A stretch of DNA of 64,000 nt from Loktanella sp. 5RATIMAR09 (lineage in GTDB: Bacteria; Pseudomonadota; Alphaproteobacteria; Rhodobacterales; Rhodobacteraceae): NCBI RefSeq assembly GCF_001419985.1, contig NZ_LJAL01000002.1, positions 401,126-465,125 on the forward strand, written 5' to 3'. The translations under genes were made by a program, and so were the position numbers. Positions 24,666-33,243 of this stretch are shown piece after piece. How positions within the stretch are numbered: the first letter of the stretch is position 1; each line of letters opens with the position of its first letter. Below the pieces are notes generated by a model. That model ran no database searches. It had not been told where the DNA came from and saw nothing but the letters and a program-made list of their open reading frames with translations.

Positions 24666-26084
24666 ATGAGCAAATCCCCAATTCTGATGTGGTTCCGGCG
24701 CGATCTGCGCCTTGGCGATCATGAGGCGCTGACAGCGGCCTGTGCCGCAGGTCATCCGGTCATTCCGGTCTTTATCTATGATGAGCTGAGCGAGAGTTTG
24801 GGTGCAGCACCAAAGATGCGTTTGGGACTGTCGGTTGCTGATCTGGCGCAATCCCTTGGTGATCAAGGCAGCCGTTTGATTTTACGCCGTGGGGATGCGC
24901 TGGCGGTCTTGCGCGCGTTGATTAAGGAAACCGGGGCAGGTGCGGTTTATTGGTCGCGGATGTACGATCCTGCGAGCCGTGAACGCGACACGGCGGTGAA
25001 AGCCGCACTGAAAGAGGATGGCGTTGGGGCGGAAAGCTTCAAAGGTCACGTGCTTTTTGAGCCGTGGACGGTTGAGACGAAAACCGGTGGATTTTACAAA
25101 GTCTACACACCGATGTGGAAATCCGTGCGCGACAACGCGGTGCCCGAGGCCCTGCCAACCCCCGCCACAATCCCCCCACCTGACAGCTGGCCTGCCAGCG
25201 ATGATCTGGCAGATTGGCAGATGGGGGCCGCCATGCAGCGCGGCGCGGAGATCCTCACGTCCCATTGCACCGTGGGCGAAACGGCGGCCTCGCACCGGCT
25301 GGGGGCCTTTATTGCCAACAACGTGGCCACTTATGTCAAGAACCGCGATTTGCCAGCTGTTGATGGCACATCGGGGCTTTCGGAGAACCTGACGTATGGT
25401 GAAATCAGCCCGCGCAGATGCTGGCACGCAGGCTGGCGTGCGCTGCATGACGGCAAGGGTGACGCCGAAACATTCCTCAAAGAGCTGGTCTGGCGTGAGT
25501 TTGCCTATCATCTGGCCTATCACACGCCGCGCATCACGACAGGCAACTGGAAGGAAGACTGGGATGCTTTCCCATGGAACACCGACGAGCGGTTGGCCGA
25601 GGTCAAGGCGTGGAAGCAAGGGCGCACAGGCATTCGCTTTGTCGATGCCGCCATGCGCGAAATGTATGTCACAGGCACGATGCATAATCGGGGGCGGATG
25701 ATTGTGGCGTCTTATCTGACGAAACATTTGCTATGTCACTGGAAGATCGGGCTGGACTGGTTTGCCGATTGCCTGATTGACTGGGATCCTTGCAGTAACG
25801 CAATGGGCTGGCAGTGGTCAGCGGGGTCGGGGCCGGATGCCACGCCCTATTTCCGCGTGTTCAATCCTGTCACGCAGCTGGATAAATTTGACAAGGATCG
25901 CGCCTATGTCAAGAAATGGATCGCCGAGGGCACAAAAGAGCCAACCGCGACAGCTTTGTCATATTATGATATGATTCCCCTCAGTTGGGGCATGACGGCG
26001 CAGGATCGCTACCCCGATCCGATCGTTCCGGCAGATGTGGGTCGCAAGCGTGCGCTTGATGCATATCAGGACCGTGGTTTCTAA
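24666..26084 (+). CDS. phrB: Deoxyribodipyrimidine photolyase
   Basis: This flavoprotein of 472 residues repairs UV-induced cyclobutane pyrimidine dimers with blue light. The N-terminal antenna-binding Rossmann domain starts LMWFRRDLRLGDHEAL. The catalytic FAD domain includes FLKELVWREFAYHL, TGIRFVDAAMREMYVTGTMH, NRGRMIVASYLTKHLLCHWK and the signature WQWSAGSGPDATPYFRVFNP. It is thus the class I CPD photolyase/cryptochrome type, and the GTMHNRGRM form favours a photolyase. ATG 24666 has GGAGG six bases ahead. In Rhodobacter sphaeroides the phrA gene lies next to cfaA and both respond to singlet oxygen through sigma E; the same pair is present here. Confidence 0.96.
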   Translation: MSKSPILMWFRRDLRLGDHEALTAACAAGHPVIPVFIYDELSESLGAAPKMRLGLSVADLAQSLGDQGSRLILRRGDALAVLRALIKETGAGAVYWSRMYDPASRERDTAVKAALKEDGVGAESFKGHVLFEPWTVETKTGGFYKVYTPMWKSVRDNAVPEALPTPATIPPPDSWPASDDLADWQMGAAMQRGAEILTSHCTVGETAASHRLGAFIANNVATYVKNRDLPAVDGTSGLSENLTYGEISPRRCWHAGWRALHDGKGDAETFLKELVWREFAYHLAYHTPRITTGNWKEDWDAFPWNTDERLAEVKAWKQGRTGIRFVDAAMREMYVTGTMHNRGRMIVASYLTKHLLCHWKIGLDWFADCLIDWDPCSNAMGWQWSAGSGPDATPYFRVFNPVTQLDKFDKDRAYVKKWIAEGTKEPTATALSYYDMIPLSWGMTAQDRYPDPIVPADVGRKRALDAYQDRGF

Positions 26085-26209
26085 TTGCCCTTTGGTCATG
26101 TGAAACTTTTTTGAACGTTCTCCGTGACTTCACCGTATCAAAGGTTAATTTGGGTACAGACAGGCCGCGCAAACTGCCCGAGTGCCAGAGACGACGACAG
26201 GAAGAAAAT

Positions 26210-27418
26210 ATGATCTTAACGAGTACAGACGGCCAAACCGATCTGCCCCGCTATTTTGCGCGGGTCTTTGATCAGGTCAAAGACCTTGAAAAAGGCCGCG
26301 TTGATATCATTCTGCCCGACGGGCGCCATTTCCGTGCCGAGGGCGCGAAACCCGGTTATGTGGCCGAGGTGCACGTACACAACGCCGATTTGTTTGCGCG
26401 GACAGTGCGTGAAGGCGACATGGGCTTTTCCGAGGCCTATATGGATGGCTGGTGGACGACCCCAGATCTGATGGCAGTCATGGATTTTATGCATGATGAA
26501 GCCGATCACATCTATGATGGTTTTCCGGCCCAAAAACTGATCCGCCTTTACGAACGCATCCGGTTCTGGATGCAGCGCAACTCCAAGACCCAAGCGCGCA
26601 AGAACATCAGCTATCATTACGATCTGGGCAATGATTTCTATGGTCTCTGGCTTGATGATACGATGACTTATTCCTCGGCCATCTTCGAGACAGGACAGGA
26701 AAGCACAGAAGCCGCCCAAATTGCCAAATACGCCAGCATGGTCGACCAGATGGGGGCCAAAGCGGGCGACCATGTGCTTGAGATCGGCTGTGGCTGGGGC
26801 GGATTTGCCGAATATGCCGCCAAGGAACGCGGAATCAAGGTGACGGGTCTGACCATCAGCCAAGAACAGCATGATTTTGCCGTCGCGCGGATGGCCAAGG
26901 CGGGGCTCTCCGACATGGTTGAGATCAAGATGCAGGATTACCGCGACGAAAAGGGCCTTTACGACGGCATCGCCAGCATCGAAATGTTCGAAGCGGTGGG
27001 CGAGCAGTATTGGCCCACGTACTTTGAAACCGTGCGCGAGCGGCTCAAACCGGGCAAACACGCAACACTTCAGATCATCACCGTCAAAGACGAACGCTGG
27101 GAGAGCTATCGCAAAGGCGTGGACTTTATCCAGAAGTATATTTTTCCCGGAGGCATGTTGCCAAGCCCTGCTGTTTTGCGCCAAGAGGTTGAAAAGGCAG
27201 GATTAAATGTCAAAGGGTCGGTTGAATTCGGCAAGAGCTATGCACTGACGCTGCGCCGCTGGCACGAGACGTTCAACGAAAAATGGGATCAGGTCGCCGC
27301 TTTGGGTTTTGACGCGCGTTTCAAACGGATGTGGGATTTTTATCTGACCTCTTGTGCCGCGACATTTGATAGCCGAAACTGCGATGTAACGCAGATTACC
27401 GTGACACGGCCAAGCTAA
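26210..27418 (+). CDS. cfa: Cyclopropane-fatty-acyl-phospholipid synthase
   Basis: The enzyme transfers a methylene from S-adenosylmethionine onto unsaturated acyl chains of membrane lipids, giving cyclopropane rings that protect against acid and oxidants. In the 402 residues visible marks are DMGFSEAYMDGWWTT, NISYHYDLGNDFYGLWLD, the SAM-binding HVLEIGCGWGGFAEYAA, then SIEMFEAVGEQYWPTYF and KYIFPGGMLPS. The C-terminal WHETFNEKWD region is also standard. ATG 26210 follows AGGAAGAAAAT; the open frame reaches to 26111 without a good start. The 125 bp before it probably holds its own promoter. It adjoins photolyase, as in Rhodobacter. Confidence 0.96.
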   Translation: MILTSTDGQTDLPRYFARVFDQVKDLEKGRVDIILPDGRHFRAEGAKPGYVAEVHVHNADLFARTVREGDMGFSEAYMDGWWTTPDLMAVMDFMHDEADHIYDGFPAQKLIRLYERIRFWMQRNSKTQARKNISYHYDLGNDFYGLWLDDTMTYSSAIFETGQESTEAAQIAKYASMVDQMGAKAGDHVLEIGCGWGGFAEYAAKERGIKVTGLTISQEQHDFAVARMAKAGLSDMVEIKMQDYRDEKGLYDGIASIEMFEAVGEQYWPTYFETVRERLKPGKHATLQIITVKDERWESYRKGVDFIQKYIFPGGMLPSPAVLRQEVEKAGLNVKGSVEFGKSYALTLRRWHETFNEKWDQVAALGFDARFKRMWDFYLTSCAATFDSRNCDVTQITVTRPS

Positions 27419-27455
27419 AGCAGGGTCGTGCGCGTCAACAGAAGGGACGCATGAC

Positions 27456-27899
27456 ATGCCCACAGCCGGACGTCTTGCAGGTGCAGTTATCTTTGCTTTG
27501 TTTGGCTGGTACCTTGCGGGCTTGACGATCCCGTTCTTTCCCGAAGCGAACGCGCCGACGTTCTGGCTTCCGGTTGTCAGCTTTATCGGTTTGGTCGTCG
27601 GCTGGCGTGTTTGCGGAAGCCGCGCAGGGCAGGGGTATAACCCTGCGGTCGGGACCGGGATTACCAGCGGTGCAACGATTGCCTTTGTCGCCCTTTTCGC
27701 CCTATCTTTCAATCAGATGCTCTCGAACGCGTTGCGGAACCGCTACAACGACGGAACGATGGAAGCAGTGGTTGATATTTTCAACCAGATGATCGAATAC
27801 GCGATCATGTTTACCGACGTAACCCTGATTGCCACAGTGCTGATCGGCGGTATCGTTTGCGCATGGATTACCGAATTTTTCGGTCAGCGTTTTCCATAA
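27456..27899 (+). CDS. trgA: TrgA family membrane protein
   Basis: TrgA is a small inner-membrane protein first seen in the tellurite-resistance locus of Rhodobacter sphaeroides; its mechanism is not known. The 147-residue product has four membrane segments: LAGAVIFALFGWYLAGLTIP, FWLPVVSFIGLVVGW, TSGATIAFVALFALSF and MFTDVTLIATVLIGGIVCAW. The context is the strongest evidence, since trgB and cysK follow in the same order as in Rhodobacter. ATG 27456 lies 37 nt behind cfa on the same strand, and the trgB ATG is only 3 nt beyond its stop, so the two are co-transcribed. Confidence 0.9.
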   Translation: MPTAGRLAGAVIFALFGWYLAGLTIPFFPEANAPTFWLPVVSFIGLVVGWRVCGSRAGQGYNPAVGTGITSGATIAFVALFALSFNQMLSNALRNRYNDGTMEAVVDIFNQMIEYAIMFTDVTLIATVLIGGIVCAWITEFFGQRFP

Positions 27900-27902
27900 G
27901 GC

Positions 27903-29018
27903 ATGGATCTTTTTGTTTACGGGACTTTGCGGTCCGAGGATTTAATGGCCGCCGTGTCCGGTGGCGCGGTACGTGATCCTGTAACGGCAGAGCTGCGGGG
28001 GTATGGCGTTTTTCCGGTGGAGGGGAATGTGGTGCCTTTCATTGCGCCGCAAGAGGGCGCGACGGCGCAGGGGCTGATCTATGAAGGTCTGGACGATCAG
28101 CAAATGGCGCGTCTTGATCTCTATGAGGGCGCGTTCGGCTATCGGGTCGTTACGGTCGAAGTGGCCACAGCGGCGGGCCTGCGTCCTGTCCAGTGCTATC
28201 TGCCACCCCAGGAGTTTGCACCAGGTGCAGGTACGTGGTCGCTGGACGCGTGGGAAGAAGACCAACGCGCACCTGCGGTGCTTGCCGCAACAGAGCTGTT
28301 TTCCTATGACCCTTTGCCTTCGTTTGCGCAGGCACGCGCCATGTGGCCGATGATCGAGGCGCGGGCGTGGTCAAGGCATCGCGCCAAAGCAGCGCCTGCC
28401 ACGCGGCGTTACACCTCCCAACCTGCAGATTTCCAGATTACCGGCGCGCGCGCGCCGCAGGGGCGTTTCTTTCGCTTTGAAAGCGTCGATGTCATGCATC
28501 GCAGGTTTACAGGCGGGTCCTCGGACGTGTTGGTGCGCGAAGCTTTCGTGGGGATAGATGCGGCTGTTGTCCTGCCTTACGATCCGGCGCGCGATAAGGT
28601 GCTGTTGGTTGAGCAGGCCCGTCTGGGCCCGCGTCTGCGCCACGACCCGAATCCGTGGATGCTCGAACCCGTCGCGGGAATTGTCGATGCGCGCGAGACG
28701 CCACAGGCGGCAGCGCTGCGTGAATGCAAGGAAGAGGCGGGGTTGATCGTCACAAAGCTGGAAGAAGCGGGGGCGTTTTATGTCTCGCCCGGTGCCAGCA
28801 CGGATTATTTTTATACCTATGTCGGGCTATGTGATTTGCCGCAAACAGAGCCTTATCCGGGCGGGCTGGAAGATGAGGCAGAGGACCTCAGGCTACATCC
28901 CGTCGGTTTTGACGACGCGCTGGCCCTCGCGGACAGCGGGGAAATCGCGACAGGTCCGGCGCTCTTTCTGCTCTACTGGATATTGCGCCACAAAGCGCGC
29001 CTGCAGGGCGCGGCCTGA
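27903..29018 (+). CDS. trgB: TrgB-like fusion: gamma-glutamylcyclotransferase-like domain plus NUDIX hydrolase
   Basis: This 371-residue protein joins two domains. Residues 1-130 form a GGCT/AIG2-like barrel (MDLFVYGTLRSEDLM, VVPFIAPQEGATAQGLIYEG, LDLYEGAFGYRVV). Residues 180-371 form a NUDIX hydrolase of the ADP-ribose pyrophosphatase type. The NUDIX box is complete: G-x5-E-x7-RE-x2-EE-x-G, reading GIVDARETPQAAALRECKEE and AGL. A 50-residue linker rich in Arg and Pro joins them. In Rhodobacter sphaeroides trgB is part of the tellurite-resistance locus. The activity is probably hydrolysis of ADP-ribose or related nucleotides; the function of the GGCT part is unknown. Start ATG 27903, three bases after trgA. 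Confidence 0.92.
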   Translation: MDLFVYGTLRSEDLMAAVSGGAVRDPVTAELRGYGVFPVEGNVVPFIAPQEGATAQGLIYEGLDDQQMARLDLYEGAFGYRVVTVEVATAAGLRPVQCYLPPQEFAPGAGTWSLDAWEEDQRAPAVLAATELFSYDPLPSFAQARAMWPMIEARAWSRHRAKAAPATRRYTSQPADFQITGARAPQGRFFRFESVDVMHRRFTGGSSDVLVREAFVGIDAAVVLPYDPARDKVLLVEQARLGPRLRHDPNPWMLEPVAGIVDARETPQAAALRECKEEAGLIVTKLEEAGAFYVSPGASTDYFYTYVGLCDLPQTEPYPGGLEDEAEDLRLHPVGFDDALALADSGEIATGPALFLLYWILRHKARLQGAA

Positions 29019-29070
29019 CCCTGAGTTCGCTTGATGTTAGGCCTTCGCAGCCCTACACAGAGAGGAACAG

Positions 29071-29097
29071 ATGAAAGGGCCGTGGAATGACAATTAA
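29071..29097 (+). promoter_or_regulatory. Eight-codon leader frame overlapping the cysK start
   Basis: ATG at 29071 follows an ideal AGAGAGGA (6 bases spacing), reads MKGPWNDN and stops with TAA at 29095-29097, inside the first codons of cysK in another frame. The cysK ATG at 29087 has no such ribosome binding site of its own. Translation of the short frame could therefore feed ribosomes to cysK by reinitiation. Confidence 0.4.
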
Positions 29098-30115
29098 GAC
29101 TGATCTCGCAGATGCCGTAGGAAACACGCCCCTGATCAAGCTCCGTGCCGCATCCGAGGCGACAGGTTGCACCATTCTGGGCAAGGCCGAATTTCTGAAC
29201 CCCGGCCAATCGGTCAAGGACCGCGCAGCACTGTTCATGATCAAGGATGCGATTGCGCGCGGTGATCTGAAACCGGGCGGGACCATCGTCGAGGGGACCG
29301 CGGGGAACACAGGCATCGGTCTCGCGCTTGTGGGTGCCTCGATGGGGTTCAAGACCGTGATTGTTATTCCTGAAACCCAAAGTCAGGAAAAGAAGGATAT
29401 GATCCGCGTGGCGGGCGCGCAATTGGTCGAAGTACCTGCTGTGCCTTACGCCAACCCCAACAACTATGTGAAATATTCCGCCCGTCTGGCCGCAGCATTA
29501 AACAAGACCGAGCCCAATGGTGCGGTCTGGGCCAACCAGTTTGACAACACCGCCAACCGGCAGGCCCATGTCGAAACGACAGCGCCCGAAATCTGGGAAC
29601 AGACGGACGGCAAGGTTGACGGGTTTACCTGTGCTTGCGGTTCTGGCGGGACACTGGCGGGCGTGGGGCAGGTGTTGCAAGCCAAAGGTGTCAAAGTTGG
29701 CCTGTCGGATCCGGATGGATCGGGGCTCTATAAGCTTTACACCAACGAGGTGCCTCCTTCAGGCGATTCCATTACCGAAGGGATCGGGCAGGGGCGGATT
29801 ACAGCCAATCTTGAGGGGTTCACCCCTGATTTCGCGTATAAAATCCCCGACGCCGAGGCGCTACCGATCGTTTTTGATCTCTTGCAGCACGAGGGGCTTT
29901 GCATGGGCGGGTCCACTGGTATCAATATCGCGGGGGCGATCAGGCTCGCGCGTGAAATGGGGCCGGGGCATACGATCGTGACGATCCTGTGTGACTATGG
30001 CACACGCTATCAGTCCAAAATCTTCAATCCTGACTTTCTGCGGGGCAAGGATCTGCCTGTGCCCACATGGTTAGAACAGAAGGTCGATGTGCCCGAGGTT
30101 TTCGAAGCTGTATGA
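29087..30115 (+). CDS. cysK: Cysteine synthase A
   Basis: CysK makes cysteine from O-acetylserine and sulfide with PLP. The 342 residues are full length. Marks are TDLADAVGNTPLIKL, the PLP-lysine in LNPGQSVKDRAALFM (K near residue 44), the substrate loop EGTAGNTGIGLALV, the GSGGT phosphate cradle (ACGSGGTLAGV), and LCMGGSTGINIAGA. The TAGNTG in place of TSGNTG is a known variant. Third gene of trgA-trgB-cysK; in Rhodobacter cysK is part of the tellurite locus, where sulfide and thiol supply limit tellurite damage. Its ATG is overlapped by a short leader frame. Its stop overlaps the mechanosensitive channel start as ATGA. Confidence 0.96.
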   Translation: MTIKTDLADAVGNTPLIKLRAASEATGCTILGKAEFLNPGQSVKDRAALFMIKDAIARGDLKPGGTIVEGTAGNTGIGLALVGASMGFKTVIVIPETQSQEKKDMIRVAGAQLVEVPAVPYANPNNYVKYSARLAAALNKTEPNGAVWANQFDNTANRQAHVETTAPEIWEQTDGKVDGFTCACGSGGTLAGVGQVLQAKGVKVGLSDPDGSGLYKLYTNEVPPSGDSITEGIGQGRITANLEGFTPDFAYKIPDAEALPIVFDLLQHEGLCMGGSTGINIAGAIRLAREMGPGHTIVTILCDYGTRYQSKIFNPDFLRGKDLPVPTWLEQKVDVPEVFEAV

Positions 30116-32526
30116 TACGGGTCCTCGCGGCATTTTTTCTAATCGGGACCTTTGCTGTCACGTATCCTGCGGCGGCACTCGCGCAGGATACGTCCCAGAC
30201 CGAAACGCAGGCTGACGCGCCGACGGACACCCAGTCTGACACGCCAGATGAGGCATCGTCGGAATCCCCGATCCAGACGCCCGCTGATGTACCAATCGAA
30301 GTGGCACCGGCGGATGCTGATAGTTTCGAAAAATTGGCACAGCGCGCCGAGGATCTCGCACGCAACGATGATGCTTCGTTGTTTGCAATCAGTCGGTTGC
30401 GCGCCGAACTTGTCGGATGGCGCGACCGCTTTTTAGCACAAACCAACGTCAATGCGGGCCGGATCGCGACGGTTGACGCACAGATTGCCGCTCTTGGTGC
30501 CGTGCCCGAGAATGGCGAAGAAGCCCCCGCCATCGCCGCGCGCCGTGCCGCGCTGATCGCGCAGCGCAACGCGCTTGTGGCGCCACGTGTTCTTGCACAG
30601 GAATCTTACGTGCGCGCGAACGGACTGATCGGCGAATTCGATACGATGTCTTTGCAGCAGCAAACAGATGAATTGTCGGTGCGTGGTCCGTCGCCGCTCA
30701 ATCCGGTGCATATCGGCGCGGCAGTGACGGCACTGTGGCAGCTCTTTGATGTCGTGGGCGCCGAAATTATGGCCGGTTTCAACGTCAGACTCGCGAACGG
30801 TGGGCTGAGCCGCGATCTGCCCCGCGTCCTGCTTTTGCTCGTGCTCGGCATTGGGCTGTTGAGCGTTGGTCGGGGCATGGTCACGCGCTGGCGTACGACG
30901 CTGCTATCACGACATGGGCCTTGGCGTCCCATGGGCGTGTTTGTTGCGTCGTTGATCCAGATTGTAGTGCCTTTGTTGGGGCTTTTGGCGTTGACCGAGG
31001 CCTTGAAGGCGCTGGATATCTTCGGCCTGCGTGGCGGGGATATGCTTGACGCGGTCCCGATGGCTGGCTCCTTTGTTATTTTTGGCTGGTGGTTGTCACG
31101 GCTTGTTTTTCCTTTGGGCGACATGCCCGGCTATCTGGGATATGACGCGCAGACACGGGCCGCAGGGCGGCGCGCAAGCAGCGCGCTGGCGTGGGTTATG
31201 GCCACGGGCACGTTTATCGGGGCCGGGCTGCTTACGTTGGATTTGTCAGAGGGGGCGATTGCCGCCTTTGAATGGCCTTTCTTGGTGGTTTTAGGAATTT
31301 TATTCTGGCGGCTTGGTCGCGTGATCCGCACCAAACCAGAGCAACGCGAAGACACGGTTGTATCAGCGGGACGGTTGCGTAACCTGATTGGCCGGTTTGC
31401 CACTGTCGTGGCGATTGTCGCACCTTCGATTGCGGCCTTCGGCTATATCGCTGCCGGTATTGCCATTCTGGGGCCGTCGATCATCTCTGTCGCGCTTGTG
31501 GGCTTGCTGTTCATGTTACAGCAAATTGTAGGCGAAATGACGCAACCTGCTGGCAATGATGAAGACGCGCGCGGTCTTCAAGCGCTGCTGCCGGTGATGG
31601 TCAGCTTTGTGCTCTATGTGGTCAGTCTGCCGTTCTTTGCGTTGATCTGGGGCGCGCGTGTTGATGACCTGACAGAGATCTGGGCGCGTTTCCGCGAAGG
31701 TTTCTCTATTGGTGAAACCCGTATTTCACCGACCGATTTTCTGACCTTCGCGATTGTTTTTGCGGTGGGCTATCTGCTGACCCGTTTCATTCAGGGATCG
31801 TTGCGCCGGTCGGTGCTGCCGCGCACGCGGCTTGATCTGGGCGGGCAGAATGCGATCGTTGCGGGCTTTGGCTATGTCGGGATCATGCTGGCCGCTATTC
31901 TCGCAATCACAACTGCGGGGATTGATCTGTCGAACCTTGCGATTGTGGCTGGTGCGTTGTCAGTGGGTATCGGTTTTGGTCTGCAAAATATCGTCTCGAA
32001 CTTTGTGTCGGGGATCATTCTGTTGATTGAGCGCCCCGTCAGCGAAGGCGACTGGATCGAGGTGGGCAACCAGATGGGCTATGTGCGGTCGATTTCGGTG
32101 CGTTCGACGCGGATCGAGACATTTGACCGGACCGATGTGATTATTCCCAACGCTGATCTGGTCAGCGGGCAGGTGACGAACTGGACCCGTGGTAATCTGA
32201 TCGGGCGCGTGATCGTGCCTGTGGGCGTGGCTTACGGGACTGACACCGAGAAGGTTGCCGAAATTCTGCGCGGCATTGCAGAGGCGCATCCGCAGGTTGT
32301 CACAACGCCGCCCCCTGCGGTCATGTTCATTGGCTTTGGTGCGGATTCCCTCGATTTTGAAATCCGCGCAATTCTGCGTGACGTGAATTATGTCATCGTG
32401 ACTAGATCCGAGATGAACCACGCCATCGCCAAGGCCTTTGCCGAAGAAGGAATCGAAATTCCCTTTGCACAGCGTGATATATGGCTGCGCAACCCAGAAG
32501 TATTGAAGGACGCAACGACACCATGA
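30112..32526 (+). CDS. DUF3772 domain mechanosensitive channel (MscS family)
   Basis: This 804-residue inner-membrane protein begins with a signal peptide (MIRVLAAFFLIGTFAVTYPA). A Thr/Pro/Asp-rich periplasmic stretch (residues 25-75) and a helical DUF3772 region (about 80-200) follow. Around ten membrane helices lead to the C-terminal MscS core. The core is clear: pore-lining helix VAGALSVGIGFGLQNIVSNF, then VSGIILLIERPVSEGDWIEV, and the beta domain with VIIPNADLVSGQVTNWT. Such channels open under membrane tension to release solutes on osmotic downshift. ATG 30112 was chosen for its ATGA overlap with cysK and for the signal peptide. Its stop overlaps the next gene in the same way. Confidence 0.93.
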   Translation: MIRVLAAFFLIGTFAVTYPAAALAQDTSQTETQADAPTDTQSDTPDEASSESPIQTPADVPIEVAPADADSFEKLAQRAEDLARNDDASLFAISRLRAELVGWRDRFLAQTNVNAGRIATVDAQIAALGAVPENGEEAPAIAARRAALIAQRNALVAPRVLAQESYVRANGLIGEFDTMSLQQQTDELSVRGPSPLNPVHIGAAVTALWQLFDVVGAEIMAGFNVRLANGGLSRDLPRVLLLLVLGIGLLSVGRGMVTRWRTTLLSRHGPWRPMGVFVASLIQIVVPLLGLLALTEALKALDIFGLRGGDMLDAVPMAGSFVIFGWWLSRLVFPLGDMPGYLGYDAQTRAAGRRASSALAWVMATGTFIGAGLLTLDLSEGAIAAFEWPFLVVLGILFWRLGRVIRTKPEQREDTVVSAGRLRNLIGRFATVVAIVAPSIAAFGYIAAGIAILGPSIISVALVGLLFMLQQIVGEMTQPAGNDEDARGLQALLPVMVSFVLYVVSLPFFALIWGARVDDLTEIWARFREGFSIGETRISPTDFLTFAIVFAVGYLLTRFIQGSLRRSVLPRTRLDLGGQNAIVAGFGYVGIMLAAILAITTAGIDLSNLAIVAGALSVGIGFGLQNIVSNFVSGIILLIERPVSEGDWIEVGNQMGYVRSISVRSTRIETFDRTDVIIPNADLVSGQVTNWTRGNLIGRVIVPVGVAYGTDTEKVAEILRGIAEAHPQVVTTPPPAVMFIGFGADSLDFEIRAILRDVNYVIVTRSEMNHAIAKAFAEEGIEIPFAQRDIWLRNPEVLKDATTP

Positions 32527-33239
32527 CCGAACTCCTTTTCCGCAAGGATGCCTATGCCCGCGAAGCCATCGGCACTGTCAAAGCCATCACATCAGAAGGT
32601 GGTATTGTGCTGGATGGAACGCTTTTTTACCCCACATCGGGCGGGCAACCTGGGGATAGCGGGACCCTGCGCTGGAAGGGCGGCGAGATCGAGATTGCGA
32701 CCACTGTCAAAGGTGACGGTGACGCTGTGGTGCTGATCCCGGCAGAACCTGCGGGTATGCCGAGTGTCGGCCAAGAGGTGACACAGGTGCTGAACTGGGA
32801 CCGTCGTTTGCGCCACATGCGTGTGCATACCGCGCTGCATCTGCTGTCTGTCGTGATACCGCTGCCGGTGTCCGGTGGGTCCATCGGGACCGACAAAGGC
32901 CGCCTGGATTTCGATATGCCAGAGGCCCCTGAGGACAAAGAGGCGTTGGAAGCCGACCTGAACCGTTTGATTGACTGCAAAATGGATGTGACAGAGGAAT
33001 GGATCACCGACGCCGAGCTTGATGCACAGCCTGATCTGGTGAAAACCATGTCCGTCCAACCGCCACGCGGCAGTGGTCAAATCCGCCTTGTCCGCATCGG
33101 GGTGGGCGATGAGACTGCCGATTTGCAGCCCTGTGGCGGCACCCATGTCGCCAATACCGAGGAGATCGGGCGCGTGCGTCTGGGTAAGATCGAAAAGAAG
33201 GGCCGCCAGAACCGGCGCGTCTACCTGCATCTGGAGTAA
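32523..33239 (+). CDS. Alanyl-tRNA editing protein (AlaX type)
   Basis: AlaX proteins are free-standing copies of the editing domain of alanyl-tRNA synthetase; they hydrolyse Ser-tRNA(Ala) or Gly-tRNA(Ala). The 238-residue protein shows the GTLFYPTSGGQPGDSG entry motif, the first zinc pair in MRVHTALHLL (HxxxH) and the second in LQPCGGTHVANT (CxxxH), then KIEKKGRQNRRVYL. This is the AlaX-M/L-like size class. ATG 32523 overlaps the channel-gene stop (ATGA), so it is translated from the same message although the functions seem unrelated. Confidence 0.95.
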   Translation: MTELLFRKDAYAREAIGTVKAITSEGGIVLDGTLFYPTSGGQPGDSGTLRWKGGEIEIATTVKGDGDAVVLIPAEPAGMPSVGQEVTQVLNWDRRLRHMRVHTALHLLSVVIPLPVSGGSIGTDKGRLDFDMPEAPEDKEALEADLNRLIDCKMDVTEEWITDAELDAQPDLVKTMSVQPPRGSGQIRLVRIGVGDETADLQPCGGTHVANTEEIGRVRLGKIEKKGRQNRRVYLHLE

Positions 33240-33243
33240 GCTT

